Source: UBA5314 sp039679855
Lineage (GTDB): Bacteria > Bacillota > Syntrophomonadia > Syntrophomonadales > Syntrophomonadaceae
Direction: 5' to 3'
Assembly: GCA_039679855.1 (NCBI GenBank)
Contig: JBDKUE010000028.1
Coordinates: 1 to 22,108 of the forward strand
Length of the DNA stretch: 22,108 bases
A program made the position numbers and the translations under genes. Under the pieces are notes generated by a model, which saw nothing but the letters and a program-made list of their open reading frames with translations, was not told the origin of the DNA and did not search any database. This document shows, piece after piece, positions 8,194-15,464 of the stretch (its first letter is position 1; every line of letters begins with the position of its first letter).

Positions 8194-9033
8194 ATGGAAC
8201 ATTGTAAGAAGTGTGGGCAAGCGCTTCAGAATAGTGACCAGTATTGTGGGGTATGTGGGGCTACCGTCGATGCTGATGATAAAGCGATGGCACGCGATGT
8301 TAATACCGGAGTCGGCTCTGATGCTCCACAAATCTTAAACCAATCCCAAGCGACCGCGACTTCAACTACTGAACTGCTTAATGGACCTCAAAGCAGCACA
8401 ATCAGCGGTCCCCTGTTTTCATCAGACACTACTCCGGCCCGTGCGCCAAAGCCCAATATAGGGCATAAAACAAAAATCATCATTGGAGTTCTGCTGGCCA
8501 TAGTACTGGCAGGGGGCGGCTTTTGGGGATGGCTGGGTTATTCGAGCGAGGCCCGGGTTCAGGCCAAGTTGGAATTGGCAATTAAATATCTCAACGAAAA
8601 CGACTATGAGAAGGCTATTCTGGAATTTAACGAAGCCATTAAAATCGATCCCCAAAATATTGAAGCCCGGGTCGGTTTAGCACAGGCTTATATCGGAATT
8701 GGAGATACCCAAAAGGCAGATGAAGTCCTAACTGCGGCGATGAGTATCGGCACATTGAGTCCCGGACAATACCAACAGGTTATCGAAATGTACATTAAAA
8801 AGGGCAATTACGATGAAGCAGCAAAACTGCTGGCCCGGGCCAGGAGTCAATATGCAGACAATGAAGCGTTAAAAGCGGTCGAAAAAATCCTGGCCGAAAC
8901 AAAAGCCAAAGCGGAGGCTATCAAAAACCCACCCCCAGTGGAACAGCCTGCAGAACCGGAACCTGAACCAGAGCCGAAGAAACAGACCACGGTTAGAAAG
9001 AGTAATTCAGGATCAGTTTCAAATATATATTGA
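8194..9033 (+). CDS. A3: short zinc ribbon - TM - TPR membrane protein
   Basis: This is the smallest member of the A family (279 residues). It has a zinc ribbon (Cys 4, 7, 18, 21), a Ser/Thr-rich linker, a transmembrane helix (about 93-114) and about three TPR-like helical pairs (about 120-230) beginning with the family motif AKLELAIKYLNENDYEKAI. A tail follows with PEPEPEPE and then basic, polar residues. It lacks the second half of the TPR core and any added C-terminal domain, so it is either a minimal member or a truncated one with a new end. ATG 8194 follows GGGGGGCGG and places the ribbon at the N-terminus; an upstream in-frame GTG at 8149 would add 15 residues without a good ribosome binding site. 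It lies 45 bases before B3 and is probably co-transcribed with it. Confidence 0.88.
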   Translation: MEHCKKCGQALQNSDQYCGVCGATVDADDKAMARDVNTGVGSDAPQILNQSQATATSTTELLNGPQSSTISGPLFSSDTTPARAPKPNIGHKTKIIIGVLLAIVLAGGGFWGWLGYSSEARVQAKLELAIKYLNENDYEKAILEFNEAIKIDPQNIEARVGLAQAYIGIGDTQKADEVLTAAMSIGTLSPGQYQQVIEMYIKKGNYDEAAKLLARARSQYADNEALKAVEKILAETKAKAEAIKNPPPVEQPAEPEPEPEPKKQTTVRKSNSGSVSNIY

Positions 9034-9078
9034 GCCGGTAAACTGTATTTAGGTGAAAAACGAGGGAGGTTGACGGGA

Positions 9079-10326
9079 TTGAAAAGGAAAAGCGGGATAA
9101 TTATCGTACTAAGCTTGTTGCTCACTATGGCTTGTATGGTGGTGCCACCACCTGCTCTGGCCTGGGAGGAATGGCCAGCGGCCAGCACCGATGATCCGAA
9201 TCATACCTGGACGGTAGTATTCAAACAGGCCATGAATATGTCAACAATCAACAATCAAAGTATTTATGTATCAAGTGATTCGTCCGGAACCAAGCGTATT
9301 GACGGTATTACCATTAAAGCATCTGACAGTACCCATGCTCAAGTAAGCCCACCGACCGGAGGGTGGAGCAAAGATGCAACTCTTTACCTCTTTATTTCGC
9401 AGAAGGTCTTGACTAATGAAGGAACACCGTTAAAAGATGCTGTGCGCATGACCTTTAGTATCAAACAAATTGAATACGGAAACACTGTCGGAAACATAAC
9501 GAATGATGGTAATGTGTGCAAAAATGGAGATTGGATCTATTTTACAAATACTACCGATGATTATAAATTATACAAAAGCCATAGTGACGGTAGCGGTTGG
9601 ACTAAATTATGCGACGATAACGCAAGCGATATAAATATAGTAGGTGATTGGATCTATTATAACGGGAATAATGATCTCTACAAAATTAAGACTGATGGCA
9701 GTGGAAGAACCAAATTGAGTAAAGATTGGCCGGTATATATAAATGTTGTTGGTGATTGGATATACTTTAGCAATTTCGATAAAGACGGATTGTATAAAAT
9801 TAAAACCGATGGTAGTGCTTTAACCATGATAAATGATGGATCCAGTTATTTTGTTAATGTAGTAGGCGATTGGATCTATTATCAGAGTAAGAATGACGGC
9901 TATAAACTTTATAAAATACGAACAGATGGAAGCGGTAAGACAAAATTAAATGATGAACGGTCAGCCTGTATAAATGTTATTGATGATTGGATTTATTACT
10001 GTAGTGTTAACAAAAATTATCTTTACAGTGGACAGTTATATAGAATTCGTACTGACGGCACTGAAAAAACCAAATTGAGTGAAGAAATAGTGGGCTATTT
10101 AAATGTTAGCGGTGATTGGATCTATTATAGCAACCTGGGCGATAAGGGCAAGTTATACAAAATGTTAAAAGATGGCCGAAATCGGACAAAAGTTAATTCT
10201 GATGATAATACATGTTTAATAAATGTTGCTGATGATTGGGTTTATTATCGCACTAAAATAGGCTGCGGGTATGTACCAGTCTATATAATAAATAGCGACG
10301 GAAGTAATAGAGCAGTTTTTAATTAA
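9079..10326 (+). CDS. B3: secreted Ig-like plus seven-repeat DUF5050-type propeller protein
   Basis: The product (415 residues) has a classical signal peptide, probably cut after PPPALA (residue 28). Next comes an SbsA/Big_5-type Ig-like domain (about 29-129; WTVVFKQAMNMSTI motif). Seven repeats of about 40 residues with the core GDWIYY...LYKIKTDGSGRTKL (about 145-415) then suggest a seven-bladed beta-propeller. Unlike B3', B4 and B5 it has no stalk domain: the signal peptide runs straight into the WEEWPAAST sequence that follows the stalk in those proteins. I prefer TTG 9079, 9 bases after GGGAGG (9064-9069), over TTG 9070, which directly abuts that site. Likely an extracellular binding protein; the ligand is unknown. 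It follows A3 closely. Confidence 0.88.
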   Translation: MKRKSGIIIVLSLLLTMACMVVPPPALAWEEWPAASTDDPNHTWTVVFKQAMNMSTINNQSIYVSSDSSGTKRIDGITIKASDSTHAQVSPPTGGWSKDATLYLFISQKVLTNEGTPLKDAVRMTFSIKQIEYGNTVGNITNDGNVCKNGDWIYFTNTTDDYKLYKSHSDGSGWTKLCDDNASDINIVGDWIYYNGNNDLYKIKTDGSGRTKLSKDWPVYINVVGDWIYFSNFDKDGLYKIKTDGSALTMINDGSSYFVNVVGDWIYYQSKNDGYKLYKIRTDGSGKTKLNDERSACINVIDDWIYYCSVNKNYLYSGQLYRIRTDGTEKTKLSEEIVGYLNVSGDWIYYSNLGDKGKLYKMLKDGRNRTKVNSDDNTCLINVADDWVYYRTKIGCGYVPVYIINSDGSNRAVFN

Positions 10327-10338
10327 ATGTAGAAGGTG

Positions 10339-10390
10339 CTAAGCCAGGGCTATGTGAAAAATCTGAAAATAGCTTAGGGTTAGTTTTTTT
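10339..10390 (+). terminator. Possible terminator after B3
   Basis: CTAAGC (10339-10344) can pair with GCTTAG (10372-10377) across a long loop, and a run of seven T follows at 10384-10390. The long loop and the 6-base gap before the T-run make it weak. Confidence 0.3.
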
Positions 10391-10445
10391 AACAGCTCAT
10401 AAAGTGATACATGATGCTGGAAACGAGAAAGGGGAGGTTTATATA

Positions 10446-10915
10446 ATGGCAGACAAGAGCAGAGCCTGGTATCTATGTATCGCTCTGATACTGCTGCTTG
10501 GCATCGGAGGAGGAAGTCAAGCCCGGGCCGCTGGCGGCGCGACATTTACAGTAGGATCTACTTCGTATTATGTGGACGGCGTTGCTCAGAATATGGACGT
10601 TGCTCCCTATATAAATAATGGTCGAACTTATGTGCCTATTTTATACCTGGCTCAGGCCGTGGGGGTTCAGACCAACAATGTTGTATGGGATGCAGGGAAT
10701 GCTACGATTACCCTATCAAAAGGTGACCAGGTTATTCAAATGCAGATCGGCAATAATAACTTGCTGGTAAACGGTGCAACACGCCCAATGGACGTAGCCC
10801 CGGAAATAACCAGTGGGCGGACCTTCTTGCCGGCTAGTTTTGTCGCGCAAAGTTTTGGCTATTCGGTTGACTGGGATGCTGCATCACAAACCATAAAATT
10901 AAACCAGGGATCTTC
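10446..10915 (+). repeat. Signal peptide/stalk direct repeat, copy in B3'
   Basis: About 470 bases are nearly identical to 13900-14369 (B4), 17515-17985 (B5) and 21361-21832 (B6). Base-level identity continues through most third positions, which points to recent duplication or gene conversion. Confidence 0.8.
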
Positions 10916-11861
10916 CCCAAACTCTTCTGTGAATAATATAAACCCGCAAGCGGAGACAGAATCGAAAACCTGGGAAGACTGGCCAGCGGCCAGCACTGAT
11001 GCCCCGAATCATACCTGGACGATAGTATTTAAGCAGGCTATGGATACATCAACCATAAACAGTTTTAACATCTATGTATCACCAAACCCTGATGGCAGCC
11101 GCCGTATAGATGGTGTTGGCATTACTGCCACTGACAGCACCCATGCTCTGGTAAGCCCACCTACCGGGGGATGGAAGGCTGAAACGAAATATTATCTTAT
11201 TATTACCAAGAAGGTGTTAACTAGCGAAGGAGAGCCCCTGAAAGATTTCGTAAGGATGCCTTTTGGCTTTTCTGATGCAAAAGTGGTGCTTACACCGGAC
11301 TATTTCATTCCTGATGATATTTCAAAGATTTATGTCATGTCTTCAGCAATAACATTTTCTAAAAGCAATAACAGTAACAACTATACCAAATATATAAAAT
11401 GGGAAGGTGACAATAAATGTACCTACGACGGAACTGATCTTGATAGGGATAATCGTATCGAAGATGAGTATGCAATAGACGGCAATGAGCTAAAATGGAC
11501 TGCATCAACACCCTATAACAATGGAAACGGGCACGGCGATATTGGCACTTCCGGTTCTTTTGTTCTCATCAAACCTGTATCAGTCGGAGGAGAATGGGAT
11601 ATCAATTACGTAACTGAAGGTCAACTCGGAACTAGCACATGGATTGGCAAAGGCCAATTTGTAGGGATGGAAAATATCACAGTCATGGGTTCAAATATGG
11701 AATGCGCGCATATCCGAATTGGAGGAATTTACCAGGGTTGGTCGTCATCAGAAAGCTTCGTTGATAATTACTGGCTGGTCAAGGGCATAGGGATAGTGAG
11801 AGCCATATACGAAGGACCGGGCGAAAACACTGTTACTGACGAACTGATAGAAATCCAATAA
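10446..11861 (+). CDS. B3': secreted stalk - Ig - PDYW-domain protein
   Basis: The product (471 residues) has a signal peptide (hydrophobic about 8-22, probable cut near SQARA), a stalk domain (about 33-152; two halves, DVAPYINNGRTYVPIL and DVAPEITSGRTFLPASF), a short linker, an SbsA/Big_5-type Ig domain (about 177-277) and a C-terminal domain (about 280-471). That last domain has landmarks LTPDYF, EYAIDGNELKW, LIKPVSVGGEW, FVGMENITVMG and DNYWLVKGIGIV. It recurs in B4 and at the end of A5; I know no name for it. ATG 10446 follows GGGGAGG (10431-10437) by 8 bases. It directly follows another B gene with no A gene between, which breaks the alternation. Its 5' half is nearly identical in DNA to B4 and B5. 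Function unknown; extracellular. Confidence 0.9.
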   Translation: MADKSRAWYLCIALILLLGIGGGSQARAAGGATFTVGSTSYYVDGVAQNMDVAPYINNGRTYVPILYLAQAVGVQTNNVVWDAGNATITLSKGDQVIQMQIGNNNLLVNGATRPMDVAPEITSGRTFLPASFVAQSFGYSVDWDAASQTIKLNQGSSPNSSVNNINPQAETESKTWEDWPAASTDAPNHTWTIVFKQAMDTSTINSFNIYVSPNPDGSRRIDGVGITATDSTHALVSPPTGGWKAETKYYLIITKKVLTSEGEPLKDFVRMPFGFSDAKVVLTPDYFIPDDISKIYVMSSAITFSKSNNSNNYTKYIKWEGDNKCTYDGTDLDRDNRIEDEYAIDGNELKWTASTPYNNGNGHGDIGTSGSFVLIKPVSVGGEWDINYVTEGQLGTSTWIGKGQFVGMENITVMGSNMECAHIRIGGIYQGWSSSESFVDNYWLVKGIGIVRAIYEGPGENTVTDELIEIQ

Positions 11862-11963
11862 CAATACGAAAAGTTCTTTTCTTGTTCACCTTAGCATAGT
11901 TGCATTTCGCAAATCTGGAATATTTGTGGGATTGTAATTTGACGACATATCGTACAGTTGTCT

Positions 11964-12049
11964 GAGAAACGTAATTTGAGAAATAGACTAATATATTCTA
12001 TATGAAGTGCCCAAAAGAGGTAATAAATAGGGGAAGGGCAGGAGCATGT
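11964..12049 (+). promoter_or_regulatory. Leader shared by A4 and A5 (copy 1)
   Basis: GAGAAACGT (11964-11972) and TATATTCTATATG (11992-12004) recur with the same 28-base offset upstream of A5 (15381 and 15409). The flanks are recognisably related from the end of the preceding B gene onward, so this is part of a duplicated unit. The AT-rich block could be a -10 region, but I see no good -35 at 17 bases. The ribosome binding site GGAG is at 12041-12044. Confidence 0.35.
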
Positions 12050-13786
12050 ATGAAGTTTTGTGCTAAGTGCGGAAAAGAATTGCAGGATGATGCTCGATTC
12101 TGTGGAGGATGTGGGTCTGGTGGGGATGTCATATCCGCAAATGCAAATAAAGCAACTTTCGGCACCTCGCCTCTTTCTGTTGATGCTTTGCTCACACCAG
12201 TGCCAACCCCCAAAAGCGCCGCTAGGACCAAAATCATCTTGGGCTCAATTCTGGCCATTCTGATAGTGGTGGGCGGATTCTGGGGATGGAACACCTTGGG
12301 AACCGAAGCGCGGGTTCAAGCTAAACTGGACCTGGCAGTTAAATATTTGAGTGAAAATGACTATGATAAAGCCATATTAACCTTCAATGATGCTATAAAC
12401 ATAGACTCGAAAGAGGTTAAGGCATACCAGGGATTGGCCAGGGTTTATACCATCAAGGGTGACTATGACAACGCGAAATCTACCTATGATAAAGGACTAA
12501 CTTCAGTAGCAGCCGAGAAAAAGCAGACTCTGCAAATTGGCCTGGCCGGCATGTACATCGACCAGGGACAGCTGGATAAGGCTGAACAGGCTTTTCAAGA
12601 GATAAATAACAGCAACGCCTCCTGTCTTGAAGCCTACTTTGGACTGGCCACTGTCTACCAGCAGAAGGGAGACAATGCCAAAGCTGAAGCAATACTATGT
12701 CAAGCCGTTGCCAACAATCCTAACGAATACCGTGCCTACAATACGCTGGCTTTATACCTCAAACAAAACAACAAAACAGACGATTCCTTTAACAACCTGG
12801 TAAAATCTCTTTCCCTGGAAATAAACCAGCAGGAAGCCTATCTGATTCTGACTGATCTGTATAAGGGCAATTGGAATGCCCTGCAGTCCAAAGCTTCACT
12901 TATTACAGATGAACATGCCGCAATGCTGCAATTCTACGGCTATTATGCATCCGAAGACTACCAAAAAGCCATCACCATCTTTCGAGAAAAACTCAATCAA
13001 CAAAACGGCAGCCAAAAAGCCCGGATACTGGCTGCCATAGCCATATTAAAGCAGGGTGACAAACCGGGAGCCGAAGCCCTGATAAAGCAGTTGACTAAAG
13101 AAAAGCTGAACGATTGGCTCTTAAGCGATTTGGGTAGATACTATTTAGAAGCTGGTGACAAGGAAAAAGCCAAAGAATATGCTCTTAAGGCACTTAAGGC
13201 GAATACCACCAACCTGGACGCTATTGTAATATTGCAGACCGTAAACAGTGCTGACTCAAGTGCCAAAGTCTATACTACCCAGGATTTGCTCTATAATTGG
13301 AAACCACTAGTTAAGGCGAACGAAGACCTGCAGCTACGGTCAGTAGTGAGTCCAATACGTTTGCCTGCGATTAGTAATAGCGCATCTAACCAAGTAAATG
13401 GTGCTAATAAGGTAGAACAAACCGGGGATCAAGATAATACTGGTAAAAAGACAGGTGAAAAAGACAAATCTAACACGGCCCCAACGGAAGACAGTAAAGA
13501 TTCTAACAAAGCAAATACAATTACACCTCAACAAGCAGCTGAGCTTGTGGCAAATCAAAATAAGGGTTGTTATTGTTTGGCCTACGATTACGATCAAAAC
13601 AAATACTTGGTTAGTGTTTTTGAGAATAAGAGTCAAGACGGTCATTATTATAGAGGGCGCCCTTCTCCCTATTTTGTTGATAAAAAAACTGGTCAAGTCT
13701 CCCTCTTGGAGAAATATCCCACTGATTTTGATATGAATAAACTTGATCACTACCTAGCTGTGTATATAACAAAGTGGAATGATTGA
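12050..13786 (+). CDS. A4: zinc ribbon - TM - TPR membrane protein with unassigned tail
   Basis: The product (578 residues) has a zinc ribbon (Cys 4, 7, 18, 21), a Ser/Pro-rich linker, a transmembrane helix (about 60-80) and a TPR core (about 85-415) closing with YNWKP. A charged, Asn/Lys/Thr-rich linker follows, and then a tail of about 85 residues containing QQAAELVANQ, Tyr-rich strands and FVDKKTGQV. The tail is not found in the other copies and I cannot assign it; its strand pattern is reminiscent of small exported Firmicute domains, nothing firmer. ATG 12050 is preferred, since it gives the family N-terminus MKFCAKCGKE and follows GGAG by 5 bases. The core is close to A5 and A6 at the DNA level, whereas the sequence from about 13310 on is unrelated to them. 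B4 follows after 113 bases. Confidence 0.88.
   Translation: MKFCAKCGKELQDDARFCGGCGSGGDVISANANKATFGTSPLSVDALLTPVPTPKSAARTKIILGSILAILIVVGGFWGWNTLGTEARVQAKLDLAVKYLSENDYDKAILTFNDAINIDSKEVKAYQGLARVYTIKGDYDNAKSTYDKGLTSVAAEKKQTLQIGLAGMYIDQGQLDKAEQAFQEINNSNASCLEAYFGLATVYQQKGDNAKAEAILCQAVANNPNEYRAYNTLALYLKQNNKTDDSFNNLVKSLSLEINQQEAYLILTDLYKGNWNALQSKASLITDEHAAMLQFYGYYASEDYQKAITIFREKLNQQNGSQKARILAAIAILKQGDKPGAEALIKQLTKEKLNDWLLSDLGRYYLEAGDKEKAKEYALKALKANTTNLDAIVILQTVNSADSSAKVYTTQDLLYNWKPLVKANEDLQLRSVVSPIRLPAISNSASNQVNGANKVEQTGDQDNTGKKTGEKDKSNTAPTEDSKDSNKANTITPQQAAELVANQNKGCYCLAYDYDQNKYLVSVFENKSQDGHYYRGRPSPYFVDKKTGQVSLLEKYPTDFDMNKLDHYLAVYITKWND
12240..13306 (+). repeat. TPR-core direct repeat, copy in A4
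   Basis: The DNA from the transmembrane helix to the YNWKP codons is highly similar to 15654-16724 (A5) and 19640-20716 (A6), and more distantly to 3725-4801 (A2). All are in direct orientation. The similarity stops abruptly just after YNWKP. Confidence 0.8.
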
Positions 13787-13829
13787 GTCCAAATCAATGG
13801 CCATAATTGGTGTGAGTTGTTGATGATAC

Positions 13830-13854
13830 TGTCGGGGTGACGAGGTTACCGACA
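13830..13854 (+). promoter_or_regulatory. Hairpin with GAG loop upstream of B4
   Basis: GGTGAC (13836-13841), GAG, GTTACC (13845-13850) form a 6-bp stem with one G-T pair; TGTCGG...CCGACA offers an alternative outer stem. The same element occurs upstream of B6 (21279-21293) with a compensating base-pair change. A TGGTTAACCA palindrome follows at 13857-13866. Role unknown. Confidence 0.45.
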
Positions 13855-13899
13855 CCTGGTTAACCATAGATCAAGTGGGAGAAATGGGGAGGAATAGCA

Positions 13900-15294
13900 A
13901 TGAGGGAAAATGGCAGAGCCTGGTATCTATGTATCATCCTGATGTTGCTGCTTGTAATAGGAGGCGGAAGTCAAGCCCAGGCCGCTGGCAGCGCATCCTT
14001 TACAGTAGGATCTACTTCGTATTATGTGGACGGCGTTGCTCAAAATATAGAGGTTGCTCCCTATATAAATAATGGCCGAACTTATGTACCTATTTTATAC
14101 CTGGCGCAGGCCGTCGGGGTTCAGACCAAAGATGTTGTATGGGATGCAGTGAATGCTACTATTACCCTGTCAAAGGGTGACCAGGTCATTCAAATGCAGG
14201 TCGGCAATCAAAACCTGCTGGTAAACGGCGCAACACGCCAAATGGACGTAGCCCCGGAAATAACCAGTGGGCGAACTTTCTTGCCGGCCAGTTTTGTGGC
14301 GCAAGGCTTTGGCTATTCGGTTGACTGGGATGCTGCATCACAAACCGTAAAATTGTACCAGGGATCTTCAAACCCACCTTTGAATAATATAAACCCGAAA
14401 GCGGAGACAGAACTGAGAACCTGGGAGGACTGGCCGGCGGCCAGCACTGACGATCCGAATCACACCTGGACGATAGTTTTTAAACAGGCTATGGACAACT
14501 CCACCATAAATAGCTTTAACATTTATGTATCACCTGACCTTGATGGCAGCCGCCGTATAGATGGTATTGGCATTACTGCCACCGACAGCACTCATGCTCT
14601 CGTAAGCCCTCCTACCGGGGGGTGGAAGGCCGAAACGAAATATTATCTTATTATTACCAAGAAGGTTTTAACCAGTGAAGGAGAGCCCCTGAAAGATTTC
14701 GTACGGATGCCTTTTAGCTTAACTGATACAAAAGTGGTGCTGACACCGGACTATTTCGTTCCCGCTGATATTTCAAAGGTTTATGTTGTAGCCTTTTCCA
14801 GCAATAGCGGTTACAGCGATGCCAAATATACAAAATGGAAAGGTACTAAACAATATTCCTACTACGGACCTGATTTTGATGAAAGAAATTGTACCGAAGA
14901 AGAGTATGCAATAGATGGCAATGAGTTAAAGTGGATTGGAAGAACAGTGTATGACAATGGAAATGGACACGGCAGTACTTGCACTTCTGGTTCTTATGTT
15001 CTCATCAAACCTGCATCAGTCGGAGAAAAATGGGATATCAACTACGTAAGCACTAGTAATGAAGGAACGTCTACTTGGATTGCAGAAGGGCAGTTCGTAG
15101 GGATGGAAAATGTCACAGTCATGGGTTCAAATATGGAATGCGCCCATATCCGAATTCAAGGAATTTGCCAAAACGGGTCATCATCAAAAAGTTACGTTGA
15201 TAATTACTGGCTGTCAAGAGGCATAGGGGTAGTGAAAGCCATATACGAATTTTACGGAAACATTGGTAATGACGAACTGATAGAAATCAAGTAA
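13900..15294 (+). CDS. B4: secreted stalk - Ig - PDYW-domain protein
   Basis: The product (464 residues) has the same order as B3': signal peptide (about 1-29), stalk domain (about 33-152), linker, SbsA/Big_5-type Ig domain (about 176-275) and the PDYW C-terminal domain (about 278-464, starting KVVLTPDYF and ending in DELIEIK). ATG 13900 follows GGGGAGG (13886-13892) by 7 bases. DNA and protein are very close to B3' over the stalk and the Ig domain. They diverge more in the PDYW domain, chiefly at exposed-looking stretches such as the region after SKVYV, while FVGMENVTVMGSNMECAHI is kept. That pattern fits a conserved fold with a variable surface. It is the partner gene of A4 by position. Catalysis is not indicated by any motif I recognise. 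Confidence 0.9.
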   Translation: MRENGRAWYLCIILMLLLVIGGGSQAQAAGSASFTVGSTSYYVDGVAQNIEVAPYINNGRTYVPILYLAQAVGVQTKDVVWDAVNATITLSKGDQVIQMQVGNQNLLVNGATRQMDVAPEITSGRTFLPASFVAQGFGYSVDWDAASQTVKLYQGSSNPPLNNINPKAETELRTWEDWPAASTDDPNHTWTIVFKQAMDNSTINSFNIYVSPDLDGSRRIDGIGITATDSTHALVSPPTGGWKAETKYYLIITKKVLTSEGEPLKDFVRMPFSLTDTKVVLTPDYFVPADISKVYVVAFSSNSGYSDAKYTKWKGTKQYSYYGPDFDERNCTEEEYAIDGNELKWIGRTVYDNGNGHGSTCTSGSYVLIKPASVGEKWDINYVSTSNEGTSTWIAEGQFVGMENVTVMGSNMECAHIRIQGICQNGSSSKSYVDNYWLSRGIGVVKAIYEFYGNIGNDELIEIK

Positions 15295-15380
15295 CTTCAC
15301 CTTGCATAATTGCTTTTAAGGCCTACAAAACTGGATTATTGCCAGGCTTGTAATTTAACTATATATCATAAAAGTTATTA

Positions 15381-15464
15381 GAGAAACGTCATTTAAGATA
15401 CAGATTGTTATATTCTATATGTAGCGCAAAGAGGGAATTTATAGGGAAAGGACAGGAGGCAGGT
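15381..15464 (+). promoter_or_regulatory. Leader shared by A4 and A5 (copy 2)
   Basis: Second copy of the block described at 11964: GAGAAACGT (15381-15389) and TATATTCTATATG (15409-15421) at the same offset, ending in AGGAGG (15454-15459) 5 bases before ATG 15465. Promoter function is inferred only from conservation and AT content. Confidence 0.35.

Noticed and set aside
9500..10326. Tandem DNA repeats (satellite or CRISPR-like) in the propeller genes
   Set aside because: The repeats of about 110-130 bases are coding blades with conserved protein motif and variable DNA; no constant repeat with unique spacers of even length.
13340..13750. Minus-strand ORF of 136 codons opposite the A4 tail
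   Set aside because: Hydrophobic reading of an A-rich, Asn/Lys-coding strand; the plus strand continues a conserved gene in frame, so the antisense frame is a by-product.
13875..14072. Short out-of-frame ORF over the B4 start, with a lookalike at 17484-17687 over B5
   Set aside because: Their similarity follows from the near-identical DNA of the B genes; they overlap the signal peptide and stalk codons in another frame and have no domain of their own.
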